Source of the DNA: Petrolisthes cinctipes
Lineage: Eukaryota > Arthropoda > Malacostraca > Decapoda > Porcellanidae
Direction of reading: 5' to 3'
Length of the DNA stretch: 64,000 nt
NCBI GenBank assembly: GCA_033782935.1
Contig: JAWQEG010000081.1
Location: 563,001 to 627,000 of the forward strand
Positions 45,301-57,376 of the stretch are shown here, in pieces. How positions within the stretch are numbered: position 1 is the stretch's first letter; every line of letters starts with the position of its first letter. The notes below the pieces were generated by a model that worked only from the letters and a program-made list of their open reading frames with translations, was not told where the DNA came from and did no database searches. The translations under genes and the position numbers were made by a program.

Positions 45301-46437
45301 GGTCACTGCCATATAAGTCAGGCAACACTCTCCAAGTAAAATCCAACAAAGGACTGGGTGAGCAAAGGGAAATGTCAATGGCGGTAAAAGTCCCAGTAGG
45401 GTTATTAAAATATGTCACATCTCTCGTATTTAAAACCCCTAATCCCTCATCCTCAATAAAAGAAGCCAATAGAACACCACTGGGTTTGACCAAACTGTCA
45501 CCCCACAGAGGATGACGACCATTAAAATCACCCAATAAAATAAAGGGAGAGGGAATGTCCCGTACAAGACGGTTGAGATCACCCCTCTCAACTGTAACAC
45601 TGGGAGGGAGGTATAGACTGCACACAGTGTACGGGCGGTCCATAAAAACCTTAACTGCAACAGCCTGGAGTGGAGTGTCAAGCTCCAGGCTCGTGCATGG
45701 AATATCTCGGCGAACTAGGATGGCAGAGCCACCATGATGACCCTGCCCTTCAAATGAATTGGAATAAAATGCAGAGTATGTTGGAGGACTGGCAGGAATG
45801 TAGTCCCCAAGCATTGTCTCTTGGAGAGAAACACATGCAGGAGAGAAGTTAGAGAGAAGAACGCACAGTTCTGTTGGTGGGTGGTGTAGCCACCAACTAT
45901 AAGTTGTGCTGCTACCTAAAGAAGGCTCCTGTGTAAGGGCCACTGTCAGGGTTTCTCCACTACACTTCTCAGCCTCAGGAGCTAGTGTCTATAACTCTCT
46001 TTAAGAAGTGTTAGTGTCTATAACTCTCTTTAAGAAGTGCTCAAGGAAGAGAGAGATGCGGTGAATAGTTCCTTATATTTTAATGTCAAAAAATAGTTAA
46101 CAGTATATACAATTCTCTGCGTACCTGACGTTAACAAAGCTAAGAGTATTTGGTTATGGTATTAAATGTATAATACATATGTTGTATACATGAAATTTTG
46201 CAAGAGTATGCAGACAATGATATTACACAAAATGGCAAGAGAATATGCTGAAAGAAATTGCATAGGCTATCTGCATGAAGGAATGTAATGGTAAATGAAT
46301 CACAATACAGGGCTGGTAGATAATTAGAGAATGGTTACACACTCAATCAAAGAAAATCGACCTATTTTATGGTACACTACAGTTCCTCCCAAGAAGCACG
46401 CAAGACACGGCAATTCCACTGAAGGACCTTGAACGGT
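42343..46437 (-). pseudogene. Family A ORF2 (endonuclease, RT, RNase H, Cys/His C-terminus), LTR-interrupted
   Basis: The EEP endonuclease (GGSAILV, LLGDFNGRHPLWGD, YGSDHFPIL) is split near its N-terminus by the LTR but otherwise reads cleanly through 45870-44930. RT follows (SPGPDNGIYAML, SQSGFRKHRSTTDAL, CVFFDLEKAYDT, EEGVPQGSVL, NSMYIDDLAVWF with an intact xDD box), and then a frameshift near 43910. RNase H (VYTDGSKSDAGVGF, TAELSAILYAL, CWVPAHVGVDGNERADALAKA) ends with a Cys/His stretch (CDDCLVPLTVRHLIVEC) that is frame-disrupted in the other copies. Frameshifts near 43760-43440, 42900 and 42665 make it inactive. Confidence 0.85.
45872..46381 (-). repeat. 510-bp solo LTR inside family A ORF2, GTTC target duplication
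   Basis: The inserted unit begins TGTTGGTGGGTGG and ends GGTACACTACA on the plus strand. It is flanked by GTTC (45868-45871 and 46382-46385). Removing it restores continuity with the endonuclease N-terminus seen in the 27.3-kb copy. Read on the minus strand it begins TGTAGTG, like the other LTRs here, which favours minus orientation. It contains a 29-bp direct duplication (GTGTCTATAACTCTCTTTAA) near 45988-46040. Confidence 0.88.
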
Positions 46438-46668
46438 GTTACTTTAGTACTGATTTTTGGGAAGCCTCACGGAGGTACTTCCCACTACCACCTCGACTTG
46501 AGGGTTTACTCAAACAATAAGATTTGTCTAATCCTTGGCCACTAGAAGAAGAGCGAACCCGAGGAGTAGTACTTGGGGCAGTAATTGGGACCCGTAGACG
46601 AGTCCCTGAAGCATCTGATATGTTAGAAGAAGATGAAGGTATATGAGCTGGAATAATCTTTGAAACAA

Positions 46669-47930
46669 TTACATTGGTTTTGTCCTGTTTACAGCAGTGG
46701 TATCACTGACACAGGCAGATACATCAACATCCATAATACAGGTGGTAGAATCACTCCGCTGCTCAAACGGAAGAGAAACTGAATCTTTTGAAGTCACAAC
46801 ATCCGTGGCATCCACATTAACTTCACGCCCCTCTGATGATCCCGAAGGAAGCTTGCGAGGAGGAACTTCTGTTGAATCAAGAGATTCATCAGAGCCACGA
46901 GAACGCTTCTGGTGAAATTGAGAGGAAACTATGGATGAGTCCACAGAGATGGTTGCCTCACAAGGTGGAACATCTATAGAGTCAAGTGCCTCAGAGGAAC
47001 CACGAAGGCGTCTCTGTGGCAGTTTAGGTGACTTAAGTTTCCTTTTGGGAGAGCGTGTGGCAGCGTGAACCTCTACCACATGGACACCTTTAGCTAAAGT
47101 CTGAGAATTGTCATCAGTTGAAGGGTCACCAGAATGAGTGTCTGATAAAGTTTCCAAGACAGAGAAACTGTTATGTAGAGTAACCTTAGAAATGCTCTTA
47201 CTAGAGCAAAAAGCAGCTGCCTCTTGAGAGGGTTGAGAGGGTGCTGCAACCAATTTAGGGCGAAGGGAGGAGGCGTATGTCTTCACACCACCATCCTTCT
47301 GTCGCCTGAAGTTGAGTTGCCGTCTGGCACTACCTATGCTAATGAATTGGGTATTAGCCAAGTGAAGGATATCCTGCTCAAGGAGGTACATCTTACATTG
47401 GCGAGAACACAATGGGTGAGCATCTCTACAGTAAAAGCAGTAACTCTCTGACCGACACTCAGAAGTAAGATGTGAGTCAAGAGCAGAACAATTACCACAC
47501 CGGGAACGTTTGTTGCAGTTCCTCCTCCCATGACCAAACTCATAACAACAGAAACACTGAGAGGATGCTCAACAAAAGGCTTCACCTCAAAAGAGGTGGG
47601 GTTAATGTTAATGCGATCTGGGATATGCGAGCCATAGAAAGTGATGATGATCATATTTTTACTGCCTTTCATCTTTGTTACTTGTTGGACACTGTCTGGG
47701 CACATAGCAAGAATGTCCTTTTCTGAGAATTCATTCAGGTCCTCATTATATATATGCCCCTTGCTATAATTAAATATTCGATGTGGTTTAACAGATTCAA
47801 ACATGCTATCAGAAGGACAGGGGAGATTGAGTAGCATCATGGCCTGTGTAAGATCTTTGGCTCTGATTAAAACGCCCTTACCATATTTCTTTATGTGGCC
47901 CATTGGTAATAATCCAATTTCTTTCTCCAG
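46669..47930 (-). pseudogene. Family A ORF1, 5'-truncated
   Basis: This covers the same gag-like protein as 25286-27085 from about residue 180 to the end, with a frame break near 47390 inside the CCHC region. The second knuckle keeps its His (CSALDSHLTSEC), unlike the intact copy. The C-terminus ends at the same VNRTKPM stop as the 27085 copy. The upstream part of the frame (47933-48065) is SINE-derived. Confidence 0.8.
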
Positions 47931-47932
47931 AA

Positions 47933-48200
47933 AGCAGCTGGGCTTGGGAGAAGGTGATAAATAGAATGGACTACAAGCACGAAGGATTTGAATGATATTA
48001 GGTGGTGCAACAGCGAGGTCAAATAGCACCAGGAAAAGGTGATAGAGAGGTGTGACAGCAAGCAAGAAGGAAATAGGAAGATAGGATGGACAGTTGAAGA
48101 AATGTAAGCTAGTGGCGGGAACCGAAGGGGCGCCAAAACCCTTAAAGTATTGCCCACATCATTACAGGCAATACTCCCCTACGGGGTAAGCACGAGGGAT
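47933..48200 (-). repeat. Decapod-type SINE fused to the 5' end of the family A copy
   Basis: On the minus strand the sequence has TTTTGGCGCCCCTTCGG, CCGCCACTAGCTT, a pyrimidine-rich body, TGCTGTCACACCTCTCTATC and GACCTCGCTGTTGCACC. The layout is like the common decapod SINE with a GTCCCTTCGG core and a GCAACTGCGAGG segment. It is in the same orientation as the LINE and lacks a 3' tail where it meets ORF1 at 47932. Confidence 0.55.
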
Positions 48201-49387
48201 AAAAGGAATACAGGGATAGCTGTCTAATATCCAAAGGATAATATATATTCAGTAGTCTATCCCACTACGATGGTGAACAAAAGACAGTGCCTTTATTTAA
48301 AGGACATAATGTAACAGATATTCTAATTATATTTGTTTGTTATTACTTTTCAACTAATCACCTTCATTTTTCTTACCCTCTTCTCCCTCACCCTCGCCTC
48401 AAATCATCACATTTCTTCTCTTCTATATCCACCTACGTTAATGCAGTATGCACTTCTTTAATCCAGGGTTCTTCAAATTACGGGTCCCGAATTCCTCCAA
48501 ACTGCGTCGCAGGCTCACAAAAATAAATACATGAATAAAATAGAATAATAATATTCGTGACAATAAAATAAATATGAAGTTCATACATGAATCCACCTAA
48601 CATATTTTTATAATCGAATATTCATATATTTAATTATAAATAAAACAAAATCATTGCACAAATATTAGCCTTCTTGAATGAGTGTGTGAGAGAGAGAAGG
48701 AGGGTAGGTGAGGCAGTGTTTATAATTCTGGTTAGAATGCCTTTTTATCATAATTATTACGTTTCAGTTTCTGGCCTTGTATTTTCTTAGGTTGATAATT
48801 CTGATCATTTGTAAAATATCTTTCTGTATGGGTCGCGAGAATGATGTCATAGTAAAAACTGGGTCACGACTGAAAAAGATTGAAGAACCCTGCATTAAAC
48901 TGTTGGTGATTCGATACCGTTCACAGTGTATGCTTCATTCATTCCTCCTGACACACGTCTCTCTACCTGATCATTTGTTACCCTCCTATATAGCTCCGCC
49001 CACATTTCTCTCCTCCTCTCTCACTAACATCCCCCCCTCCCTCCACCTGCAACTGTTACCAGATCAGATGAGGCCCAAACCAAGTCGCTGATGGACGGGG
49101 TGTGGACCATTGATCTGTCCGGAGCTGTACCTGGATGTTGTTGTTACCACAAAAAGTTCGATATCCCCAACACAAGCAATAATTTATCGATTTTCATGCT
49201 TACACTTAATGCACTTTGATAAAGACTATGTACCGCCATAATCAAATATCCACCAACACATTCCTTCCATCGTACAAATAAATCAGTATTATATCAAAAT
49301 ATAATCATACAACACCTTACATCAACTCAACCCCCTCAATTATTATTATGAGGTGCTGCAAAACAATACACATGTTGTATTTATTAC
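48201..49387. other. Unassigned stretch
   Basis: No recognised gene or repeat family. The sequence is moderately AT-rich with short open frames. Confidence 0.3.
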
Positions 49388-50745
49388 AATGGTTCGTTGC
49401 TGGCATCGATTACATCAACTTCCTGACTCCCTTCCCTGCTTGGCGGTGTCATCTGATATCATGTCTCAGTACTACCTTTCACATTCTCGCACACCATGGC
49501 CCTTTGGCTTCCGGGTCAGGAAGGCTATGGAGGAGATGGGCATTGATGACTTCCCGATATGCCCTGTGCGGGTCCCCAGGGTGGCTGAATGGTTTCTTCC
49601 AGAAGTTTTCCCCTGCACATGCTTTTCAGGCAAGAAGGAATCTCTTCCTCGTCCAGTGGCTCGTTCCCTCCTTTTAGAACATGCCTTCACTCACAGGGAG
49701 TCCCTCCCTGTGTACACTGATGGGTCAAAGCCTGATGCAGGAGTTGGTTTTGGAGTTGTCTTTCCTGAATTTTGTCGTGGCGACAGGCTCTCTTCTGTCA
49801 TGTCCATTTTTACTGCTGAGCTCTCGGCCATTTTATATGCCCTCCAAGTGATTTTTACTCTAGTGCCTTGCAATTTTAACTCTTCCCATCCCCTGGTGTT
49901 GGCCATTCTTGAGTGGCTTGTCCTCCTGGGTCATTGTGGCTGCAGAGTTACATTTTGTTGAGTCCCGGCTCATGTGGGTGTCGATGGGAATGAGCGGGCT
50001 GACGCCCTGGGGAAGGCTGCAGTCTCCAGTTCTTGGCCTCCTGCCAGGCGTCATCCTGTTCCTGCAGTGGACCTTCAACCCTACATAGATGCTGCCGTTC
50101 GTTCCTGCTGGCAGAACAGATGGGATGCCATCGGGGCTAACAAGCTTAGCGGCATCCGCCAGCGCCTTGGTTTGTGGAGCAACAGTGGTCTGTCCCGCCG
50201 GTGGGAGACGGCTCTTGTCCGTCTCCGCATTGTCCACACACTATTGACTAATGTCTTTTTAATGGAGAGGGATCACCCTCCCTACTGTGATGATTGTCTG
50301 GTCCCTCTGACAGTGGGGACCTTCGTTGTAGGCACCTCTCCGAGTACCGGGTGGGTGACGGTTCTTACAGTCTCTCCCAGGTGCTCAGGGATGAGGCTTG
50401 TAGTGTGGGAGGGAACACCCTCTCCTATGTGGAGGAGGCTGGCCTCCTCCACAAATTGTGATTTTATGATATTTATGGCTTTTAGATGGTTTGATGATTA
50501 TTAGTTTTGATTCTTTTATATATTTTACTTACGTCGACTGGTCCTTTTGGTAATACTGTGCTTTTTAGTTTGTGTGTCTTTTTAATCATGCTGCCTATCC
50601 CTTTCGGGGTAATGAAGCCTATTTAATTTTTGTACATATTTTATTGATGATGTAGATGACCATTTTATGTTGGGCGGTATACTATATGATCCTAGCTGTT
50701 GAACCGCCAGATGCCTAGTTGCATCAAAGAATCAATCAATCAATC
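49388..50745 (+). mobile_element. Family A copy, 5'-truncated (RNase H, C-terminus, 3' UTR)
   Basis: ORF2 homology starts at MVRCWHRLHQLPDSLPC and includes RNase H (VYTDGSKPDAGVGF, TAELSAILYAL). A roughly 60-bp deletion removes the SDS block, a TGA replaces the Trp codon of CWVPAH near 49960, and GKAA follows GNERADAL. The Cys C-terminus is frame-altered, as in the 24.8-kb copy. The 3' end has the hairpin (50710-50725, one mismatch) and an AATCAATCAATC tail (about 50729-50745). It abuts the Gypsy fragment at 50747. Confidence 0.87.
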
Positions 50746-50746
50746 A

Positions 50747-52526
50747 CTGGAAAGAAGGTCAAGCTACAATTTGCCAATGGAATGAAGGTGAACTCCCCAG
50801 AAGCGGTAATAACTGTAGAGACTCCTTGTTACTGTGGTGAAACCATAACAGCATGTATGAAACGGCCCGTGTATGACCTGGTAATCTGTAATGTAGAGGG
50901 GGTATACAATAAGAGGAACGAAATTGTTAACGCAGTGGTGACGCGAAGTCAAAGTCTGGTTGAGGGAGGTAAGAAGCAAGTGAACTTGAAGATACAAAAC
51001 TTAATGAAGGATGTAACAAAGAAGGATTTAGTACAGTGGCAACAATGTGACAAGAGTCTAAACAATATAAGGGATTATGTTAAAGAAAAGAAAATGTTCA
51101 CACGATCAGGTAGAGATGATCATTGCTTCATGGAAAGAGGTGGAATAACTTATTGTAGAGTTGACAAGGATGGGTGTAGAAATGACCAGTTGGTTATACC
51201 ACAAGGGTTGAGGAAGGCAGTTATGGAGTTGGCACACTCATCTCTCATGGGAAGACATTTGGGGAGAAAAAACACACTGGCGAGAACAAGAGATAAATTT
51301 ATGTGGCCAAGAATGTCCTCTGAAATAGTCAGGTTCTGTAGATCTTCTGATGCTTGTCAGCGAACTGTTGACAAAGGGAGAATACCTAAGGCAAAATTAG
51401 GCAGTATGCCAATTATAGATGAATCCTTTCAAAGGATAGCAGTCGATATAGTAGGACCGTTAGAGCCACGAGCGAGTGATGGGTCTCGGTACATACTTGC
51501 TATTGTTGTCTACGCAACTAGGTATCCAGAAGCTGTGACACTAAAGTCATGTGACACAGTGAGTGTGGCTGAGGCATTACTAAGTGTTTTCAGTAGGGTA
51601 GGGATGCCACGTGAAGTATTATCTGATAGGGGTGCTCAATTCACATCCGAGATGATGAAGGAATTTTTGAGACTGCTGTCTGTTAAGGGACTTACCACTA
51701 CACCGTACCATGCCATGTGCAACGGTCTTGTGGAAAGATTTAATGGAGTACTTAAGAAGATGCTTAGATGTATGAGTCATGAGCAGCCAAAAGAATATCA
51801 TAGGTATGTAGATCCTATTCTGTTCGCATACCGCGAAGTTCCCCACGCCAGTACCACACTATCTCCCTTCAAGCTGATATATGGGCATACAGTGAGAGGA
51901 CCTCTCAGTCTTGTGAAGGAAGCGTGGGAAGAGGAGGAAGGTATCCAAGAGGGGGAGGATAAAATGACTGTGTATGAATATTTGATCAAACTTAGGCAGA
52001 GATTGAGTTACACCTGCAAATTAGCGAAAAACGAACTTGAGAAGGCAGGAGAAACTTATCGAGCTTATTATGATAGAAAGGCGAAGGAAAGAACACTCTC
52101 AGCAGGTCAAAAGGCACTTGTATTGCTCCCAACTAGTGGAAATAAGCTGTTGATGCAGTGGAAGGGGCTATATGATATATTGAGGAAAGTGAATAAGTGG
52201 AATTATGTTTTGTCGGTTAATGGCCAAGAAAAGAAATATCATATTAACATGTTAAAGCATTATTATGATAGAGAGAGAGAGGATACTCAAGAATTAGCAG
52301 CAAGTACAGCTGTTGCTATCAAAGATGAAGTGTCTGAAGGATCAAGTATAGACGTTGTACCAAGTTATGAACAGAAAGAAAATAAGAACAATGTTAAAGT
52401 TAACGACCAGTTAGCTGAGGAGCGAAGACAGGAGGTTAATGAAGTACTAGAACAATATTCAGCCTTATTCAGTGATGTACCAGGAAGGACAAGTGAGCTC
52501 AGTCACAGTATAAAGGTTGAGGACTC
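50747..52526 (+). CDS. Gypsy polyprotein fragment with protease-integrase-RT order (Gmr1-like)
   Basis: The open frame starts in a retropepsin C-terminal half (LQFANGMKVNSPEA, RPVYDLVICNV). After a linker (DVTKKDLVQWQQCDKSLNNI) it enters integrase: an HHCC-type zinc module (AHSSLMGRHLG to FCRSSDACQ) and the catalytic core with DIVGPL (Asp near 51445), LSDRGAQF (Asp near 51625) and LVERFNG (Glu near 51733), spaced as DD35E. A C-terminal chromatin-binding-like region ends at INMLKHYYDRE. Next, at about 52420-52520, comes EVLEQYSALFSDVPGRT, the linker that normally precedes Gypsy RT. Integrase therefore lies upstream of RT, as in the Gmr1 clade and unlike ordinary Gypsy. The RT itself is missing, replaced by a second Gypsy gag. 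No stop occurs. Confidence 0.8.
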
Positions 52527-53410
52527 CAAGGCAGCCATCACCACCGCTCACGGCATGTCAACCACGCAGTACTTCAGGGCACTGGATGACATGCAGTTGG
52601 AAGGGCGCCGCCCATCAGCACTGCTACGGCATATGCAGCATCTGAACGAGAAGGCCGGCACACCTTTCACCGACGCAGTCCTCAAGAGCCAACACTCCAA
52701 GCTGCTACCTACACCAATACAACTTCACCTGCTGGTCCAACCCGACCTACCCCTACGGGAACATGGCAAGCTAGCGGATATACTCATGGACACCTACACA
52801 GATGGCACGGGTACATGGCCTATGCAACACACCGCCGCAGCCATTGTCGCACCGACTATGTCACACTCCATGCCCACCAATCTACCACCACCTCAACAGC
52901 AACATACAACCACCTCACCGCACGACTTCACCATCCTAGCACAGAGTATCAAAGCCCTATCTAACAAATTCGACCGACTCCAAGCCCCTCCACTACACCA
53001 CTATCAGCAGTGGGCCCCATCAGCCAGCCAACTACCTCCTACTCAGCTACTTCCACCGAAAAACTCAAATCAGCAACACTAGTAGGACCCTCAATTATAC
53101 ATGTACCACCAGAGAGTCGGTCATGCAGCACACAACTGCCGCCCCCCTGTGCCAATGGGATTCATTCACTAATCGCTCTACCACCAGACCGAGCCATGGA
53201 AATGAGTAAGGCGGTGGCATGAAAACACCCTCCACACAACCGCCCGCACCACACAATCCAACACAGGGCCAACCAGGAACACACCTACCCACCATCACCA
53301 CACACTCCTTCAACCAAGCACAACACCACTGCAAACCTTGCCACCACATCGATACCACCTGCCCAGAAACACACTACCGACTCTTTAGGCACTCCTCACT
53401 AAACCACTAG
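52527..53410 (+). pseudogene. Gypsy gag C-terminal half
   Basis: The frame contains YFRALDDMQLEGRRPSALLR, HMQHLNEKAG, LLPTPIQLHLLVQPDLPL and KLADILMD, the conserved gag blocks (RPS.LLR.M, LP...Q.L, LA..AD) of Mag/Osvaldo-like Gypsy elements. A Thr/Pro/Gln-rich stretch follows, where the frame ends at 53082. A Cys-rich remnant (CKPCHHIDTTCPETH) in another frame near 53335-53390 is probably the decayed zinc-knuckle region. The N-terminal gag half is missing. Confidence 0.75.
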
Positions 53411-56400
53411 TAATCTCCTGTGGGTGGAAGACCTAAGGTCGGGGGAACATTTCCTTGTTGACTCAGGGTCTGAGGTGAGTGTTGTTCCACCCCTGGACAA
53501 AGACAGACAGAGCCAGGCATCGACGGCGTATGATCTGCCGGCAGCAAATAAGTCTCCCATCGCCACATACGGCACAACGAACAGAGGTGTCACCCTGATG
53601 CAGCAAGAATATGTAGTGTGGCCCTTCGGCGTAGCTGACGTACAGGCCCCCATCTTGGGATTAGATTTTCTTACATTACACGATCTGTTGATCAACTCCG
53701 AGAGACACCGGCTAATCTACCCATCAGGAGCCCTATCCCGACAAAACACTGCCGCCAGCCCACACCTACCATTACACACATCCTTCAAGCCACTGGAGTA
53801 CCCTTTGCTACTGTCGACCATTACCACACAATACACACACGACCCCGGTATTCGCTACACCATCACCATGACTGGACCCCCGTTTCACAAAACCCTAGAG
53901 AATGCCCACCGAGCGGTTCGAGGCAGAGAAACGGGAGTTTAATATCATGCTAGAACAGGGGTAGCGAGACCGTCAGACAGTGCTTGGGTATCGCCACTAC
54001 ACATGGTACCAAAGCAGCAGGAAGGAGAGTGGAGAGTATGCTGCTACTACAGAACGCTGAACGCTGCCTCCACACCCAACAGGAATCTGATACCGCACAT
54101 CCTGGATTTCCACTCCAAGCTCCAGAGGTGTGCGGTATTCTCGAAAATAGACCTGGTACAGGCATTCCACCAAATCCCTGTGGCGGAGAACGATATCAAG
54201 AAGATGGCGATTACCACACCCTTCGGCCTGTTCGAGTTCCCATCCATGAATTTCGGCTTACGCAAGGCTACCCAGACATTCCAATGATTCATGGACAAGG
54301 TGATGATGGGCCTCGACTGGACAGTCGAATTCATCGATGACATTCTGGTGGCCTCCGACCTACACACACAACACCTAAGGGAGCTATTCAGCAGACTACA
54401 ACACGGTCTGAAGGTTCACCCCTCCAAATGCGTCCTGGGAGCTGACAGTCTAGACTTCCTCAGCCACCGTGTTACCCCTGATGGCATCACCCCCCTCCCA
54501 CAGAAGGTAGAAGCCATCATGGAATTCCTGCTACCTACTACCACCAGGAAACTCAAGGAGTTCTTAGGGGTTGTCAAATACTACCACTGTTTCATCCTCA
54601 TGATACCTCTGCCCTCGCACCACTCCACGACCTCTTGAAAGGACTAAAGAAAACGTCACAGAAGAAGTTAGTATGGTCCACAGCAGCCAAGTAAGCCTTC
54701 AACAGCATCAAGACAAAACTGGCAGACACGGCCCTACTCACTTACCCACCTCTGCATACACCGACATCCATATACACGGGACACCTCCAATGACGCCATC
54801 GGTGCAGTTCTCCAGCAGGAAGTGGACAAAACCTTGAAACCAATCGCGTTTTTCAGCAAGTGACTGGAGCCACCACAGTGCAAGTACAGTGCCTTTGATA
54901 GAGAGCTGATGGCCATCCATGACGCTGTTAAACACTAGCGACATTTTTTGGAAGGTAGTAGTTTCCATATCAGCACCGATCACAAGCCCATGACAACAGC
55001 AATGCAACAGCAGGGCACAAACTGGTCTCCAAGGGTGACTCGCCACATGTCATTTGTGCCAGAGTTTACTACCGACATCCGCCACATCATGGGCGAGGAC
55101 AACGTAGTAGCCGACGCCTTGTCAACATCGCCTCCACCGCAACCCAACGTCGCAACGATCCAGTAGATGCCCCTACTAAACTTCCCAGCCATCGCAGCAG
55201 CTCAAGACACCGACACACACCTACAAAACCTCCTTCCAGGCAACACTGGACTCCTCCTGGAGTACTTAACCGCCCCAGATGCGGTTACTAAGCTGTGGTG
55301 TGACATGTCTCATGGGACGCAACGCCCCTATATCCCAACGCAGTTCAGGCTACAGGTGTTGAACCATTACCATTGTCTCAACCACCCAGGCGTCGCAGGG
55401 ATCATCCATCTTGTCAGCCGCCGAGCAGTCTGGCCAGGCATGAGTTAACAGGTGAAGGAGTGAGTCACCTCGTGCATACCTTGCCAGCGAGCGAAGATAG
55501 AACGACACACCAGACCCCTGACACACGAGTTCTATGTGACCACCAGCAGATTCCACACCGCGGTGCACGCTACCTGCTTATGTGCATTGACAGAACGACA
55601 CATTGGTGCACCGCGACCCCCATGAACGACATCACAGCTGAAGGTACTACCCGCCACTTCCTCAGTAACTGGGTTGTCAACTTCGGTCTCCCAGCTGTAA
55701 TCATCACAGATCAAGGAACCAATTCAAGTAGAAGGCGTGGCAAGATATGTTGACATTCCTAGGGACCCGATGTCAGAGAATCACAGCGTACCACCCATGC
55801 AGCAACGGCATGGTAGAACGTCTGCACGGAAGGCTGAAATATGCATTCCGGGCAGCAGCCGGACCAATGGACACCCTACCTCTCATCCTCCTCACCATCT
55901 GCACTACCGTCAACAAAAGACCTACACCATTCCCAGTGGAGCTAGTGTTCGGCAAGGACCTCCGCGTGCCAGGACAACTCACAACAACAGACCTTGATAC
56001 CTCCAACCTCTCATTCTTCCCGGCGCTGAAGGCAGCAATAAACAAAGCCCACCCTACATCTACGTGCCACAACACATCCAAACCCACCTACACACCCCCA
56101 GGTCTCCGTTCCGCCCCTAACCTATTGCTATGCATGGGTACACACCACACACCACTGCAGGAACCCTACACCAGACCTCACCCCGTTATCTCCAGGACAG
56201 ACACTACTGTCACCATCCAGGTAGCGGGAAAGCCGTACGTCAAGTCCTGGGAACGGGTGAAGCCAGCCCACACCAACACACACACCAAAACCACCCCGCC
56301 ACTACACCCACCACTAACACACACACCTACAATCACCTGCCTCCACTACAATGCTCACACCACCACACACACATTCACCTACACACTCATCCGTGCATCC

Positions 56401-57237
56401 TTCCCCCAACATCCTCACCCCGCAACTCCCCCCCAACCACCACTTCAACATACCACCGCTCACCACTCCTACCCACGCCACAACCACACTAAGCTGCCAG
56501 ACCACTTTCACACACCCACCCTACATCGCTCCTACCTACACCACAACCATGGCCTCACCACATGCCCAAGCCATGCCTACATACACACCCTACGCCGCTC
56601 CTACCCACACCATCAACCTCATCCCAGAAATACATACAACCCCCTGCCTCACCACTATCCCAGCCTCAACCTACTCCTTCAGCCACCCTTCCACTCCTGC
56701 CCCGCTCCCCTTCCCCTTCCCATTCTATACCCAACCTCATTTAACCCCAACCTTCCTCCACCTCACACTCACCTTCTGTCACCCAAATCTCACCACCACC
56801 CAAAACACGCCCACCCCGACCCCACTCTCATTCTCCTACCCAATCCACACCCGATCCTATTCAGCCCCAATCCCCCTCACCTACTCGCTCACCGTCCCCC
56901 ACCCACACCCCACCTGACCCCATTCCTATTCCTCCCGATCCTACCCCTACTGTTCCACCGACCCCAGTATTCCCTCTAGTTCACCCCCAGGACCGACTTC
57001 TTGACACACAGCACTTGCCAACCACGCCACCACGACCCAACACAGCAAACTGCAGCAACGCCTGCCCACCCCATGGGACCAGTTAGATGATGATGAGCCG
57101 GCCCTAGTCCCTGAGGGGCACATATCCCGTTCGGGGAGAACGGTTCATAGACCTGCCAAATACCTCACACACCTATACAACACAGACACACACCCACTCC
57201 ACATGCCTGCAGACACAGTCACTCCCTATTATTAAAC
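53411..57237 (+). pseudogene. Gypsy pol: protease, RT, RNase H, integrase (degenerate)
   Basis: The protease is at about 53420-53720 (FLVDSGSEVSVVPP catalytic block, APILGLDFLTLHDLLIN). RT is at about 53945-54640 (DSAWVSPLHMVPKQ, WRVCCYYRTLNA, FSKIDLVQAFHQIP motif A, FGLRKATQTFQ followed by a stop, EFIDDILVAS near 54330-54356, LKEFLGVVKYY). RNase H remnants are at about 54640-55160 (STDHKPMTTAM, EDNVVADALS). Integrase is at about 55167-56270 (HCLNHPG, CIDRTTHW, IITDQGTN, YHPCSNGMVERLHG, LVFGKDLRVPGQL, SWERVKPA), followed by a His/Pro/Thr-rich tail to about 57230. At least three in-frame stops and several frameshifts are present, so it is inactive. Confidence 0.85.
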
Positions 57238-57360
57238 CACACACTTGCCCCCCCTACACACTCCACACCGTACCCGTATATTTATGTATCACACTTTATA
57301 TTCACTTTTATGTATATATGTGTATGATATTCTGTACCTCCCTTTTCTCCTAAACATTGT

Positions 57361-57373
57361 GGGGGAGAGGAGG
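57361..57373 (+). other. Polypurine tract
   Basis: GGGGGAGAGGAGG lies three bases upstream of the LTR start TGTAGCGAC at 57377. It is the expected primer for plus-strand synthesis in LTR elements. Confidence 0.8.
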
Positions 57374-57376
57374 TAC

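Larger units (their letters stand above)
42096..47932 (-). mobile_element. Long minus-strand family A copy, 5'-truncated in ORF1
   Basis: Reading from 47932 leftwards: ORF1 from LEKEIGLLPMGHIKKYG onward, the ORF1-ORF2 spacer, ORF2 (interrupted by a solo LTR at 45872-46381), 3' UTR with an A tract at 42284-42308, the terminal hairpin (42122-42137) and a (TCAA)n tail (42096-42120). The first 180 or so residues of ORF1 and the 5' UTR are missing and are replaced by a SINE segment. ORF2 shows the better-preserved C-terminus of the family. The tail sits in a minus-strand Gypsy integrase. Confidence 0.87.

Noticed and set aside
55747..56979. A 410-codon frame as a possible host gene
   Set aside because: The first 170 or so residues are Gypsy integrase. 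The rest is a low-complexity His/Pro/Thr tail of the element leading to its polypurine tract.
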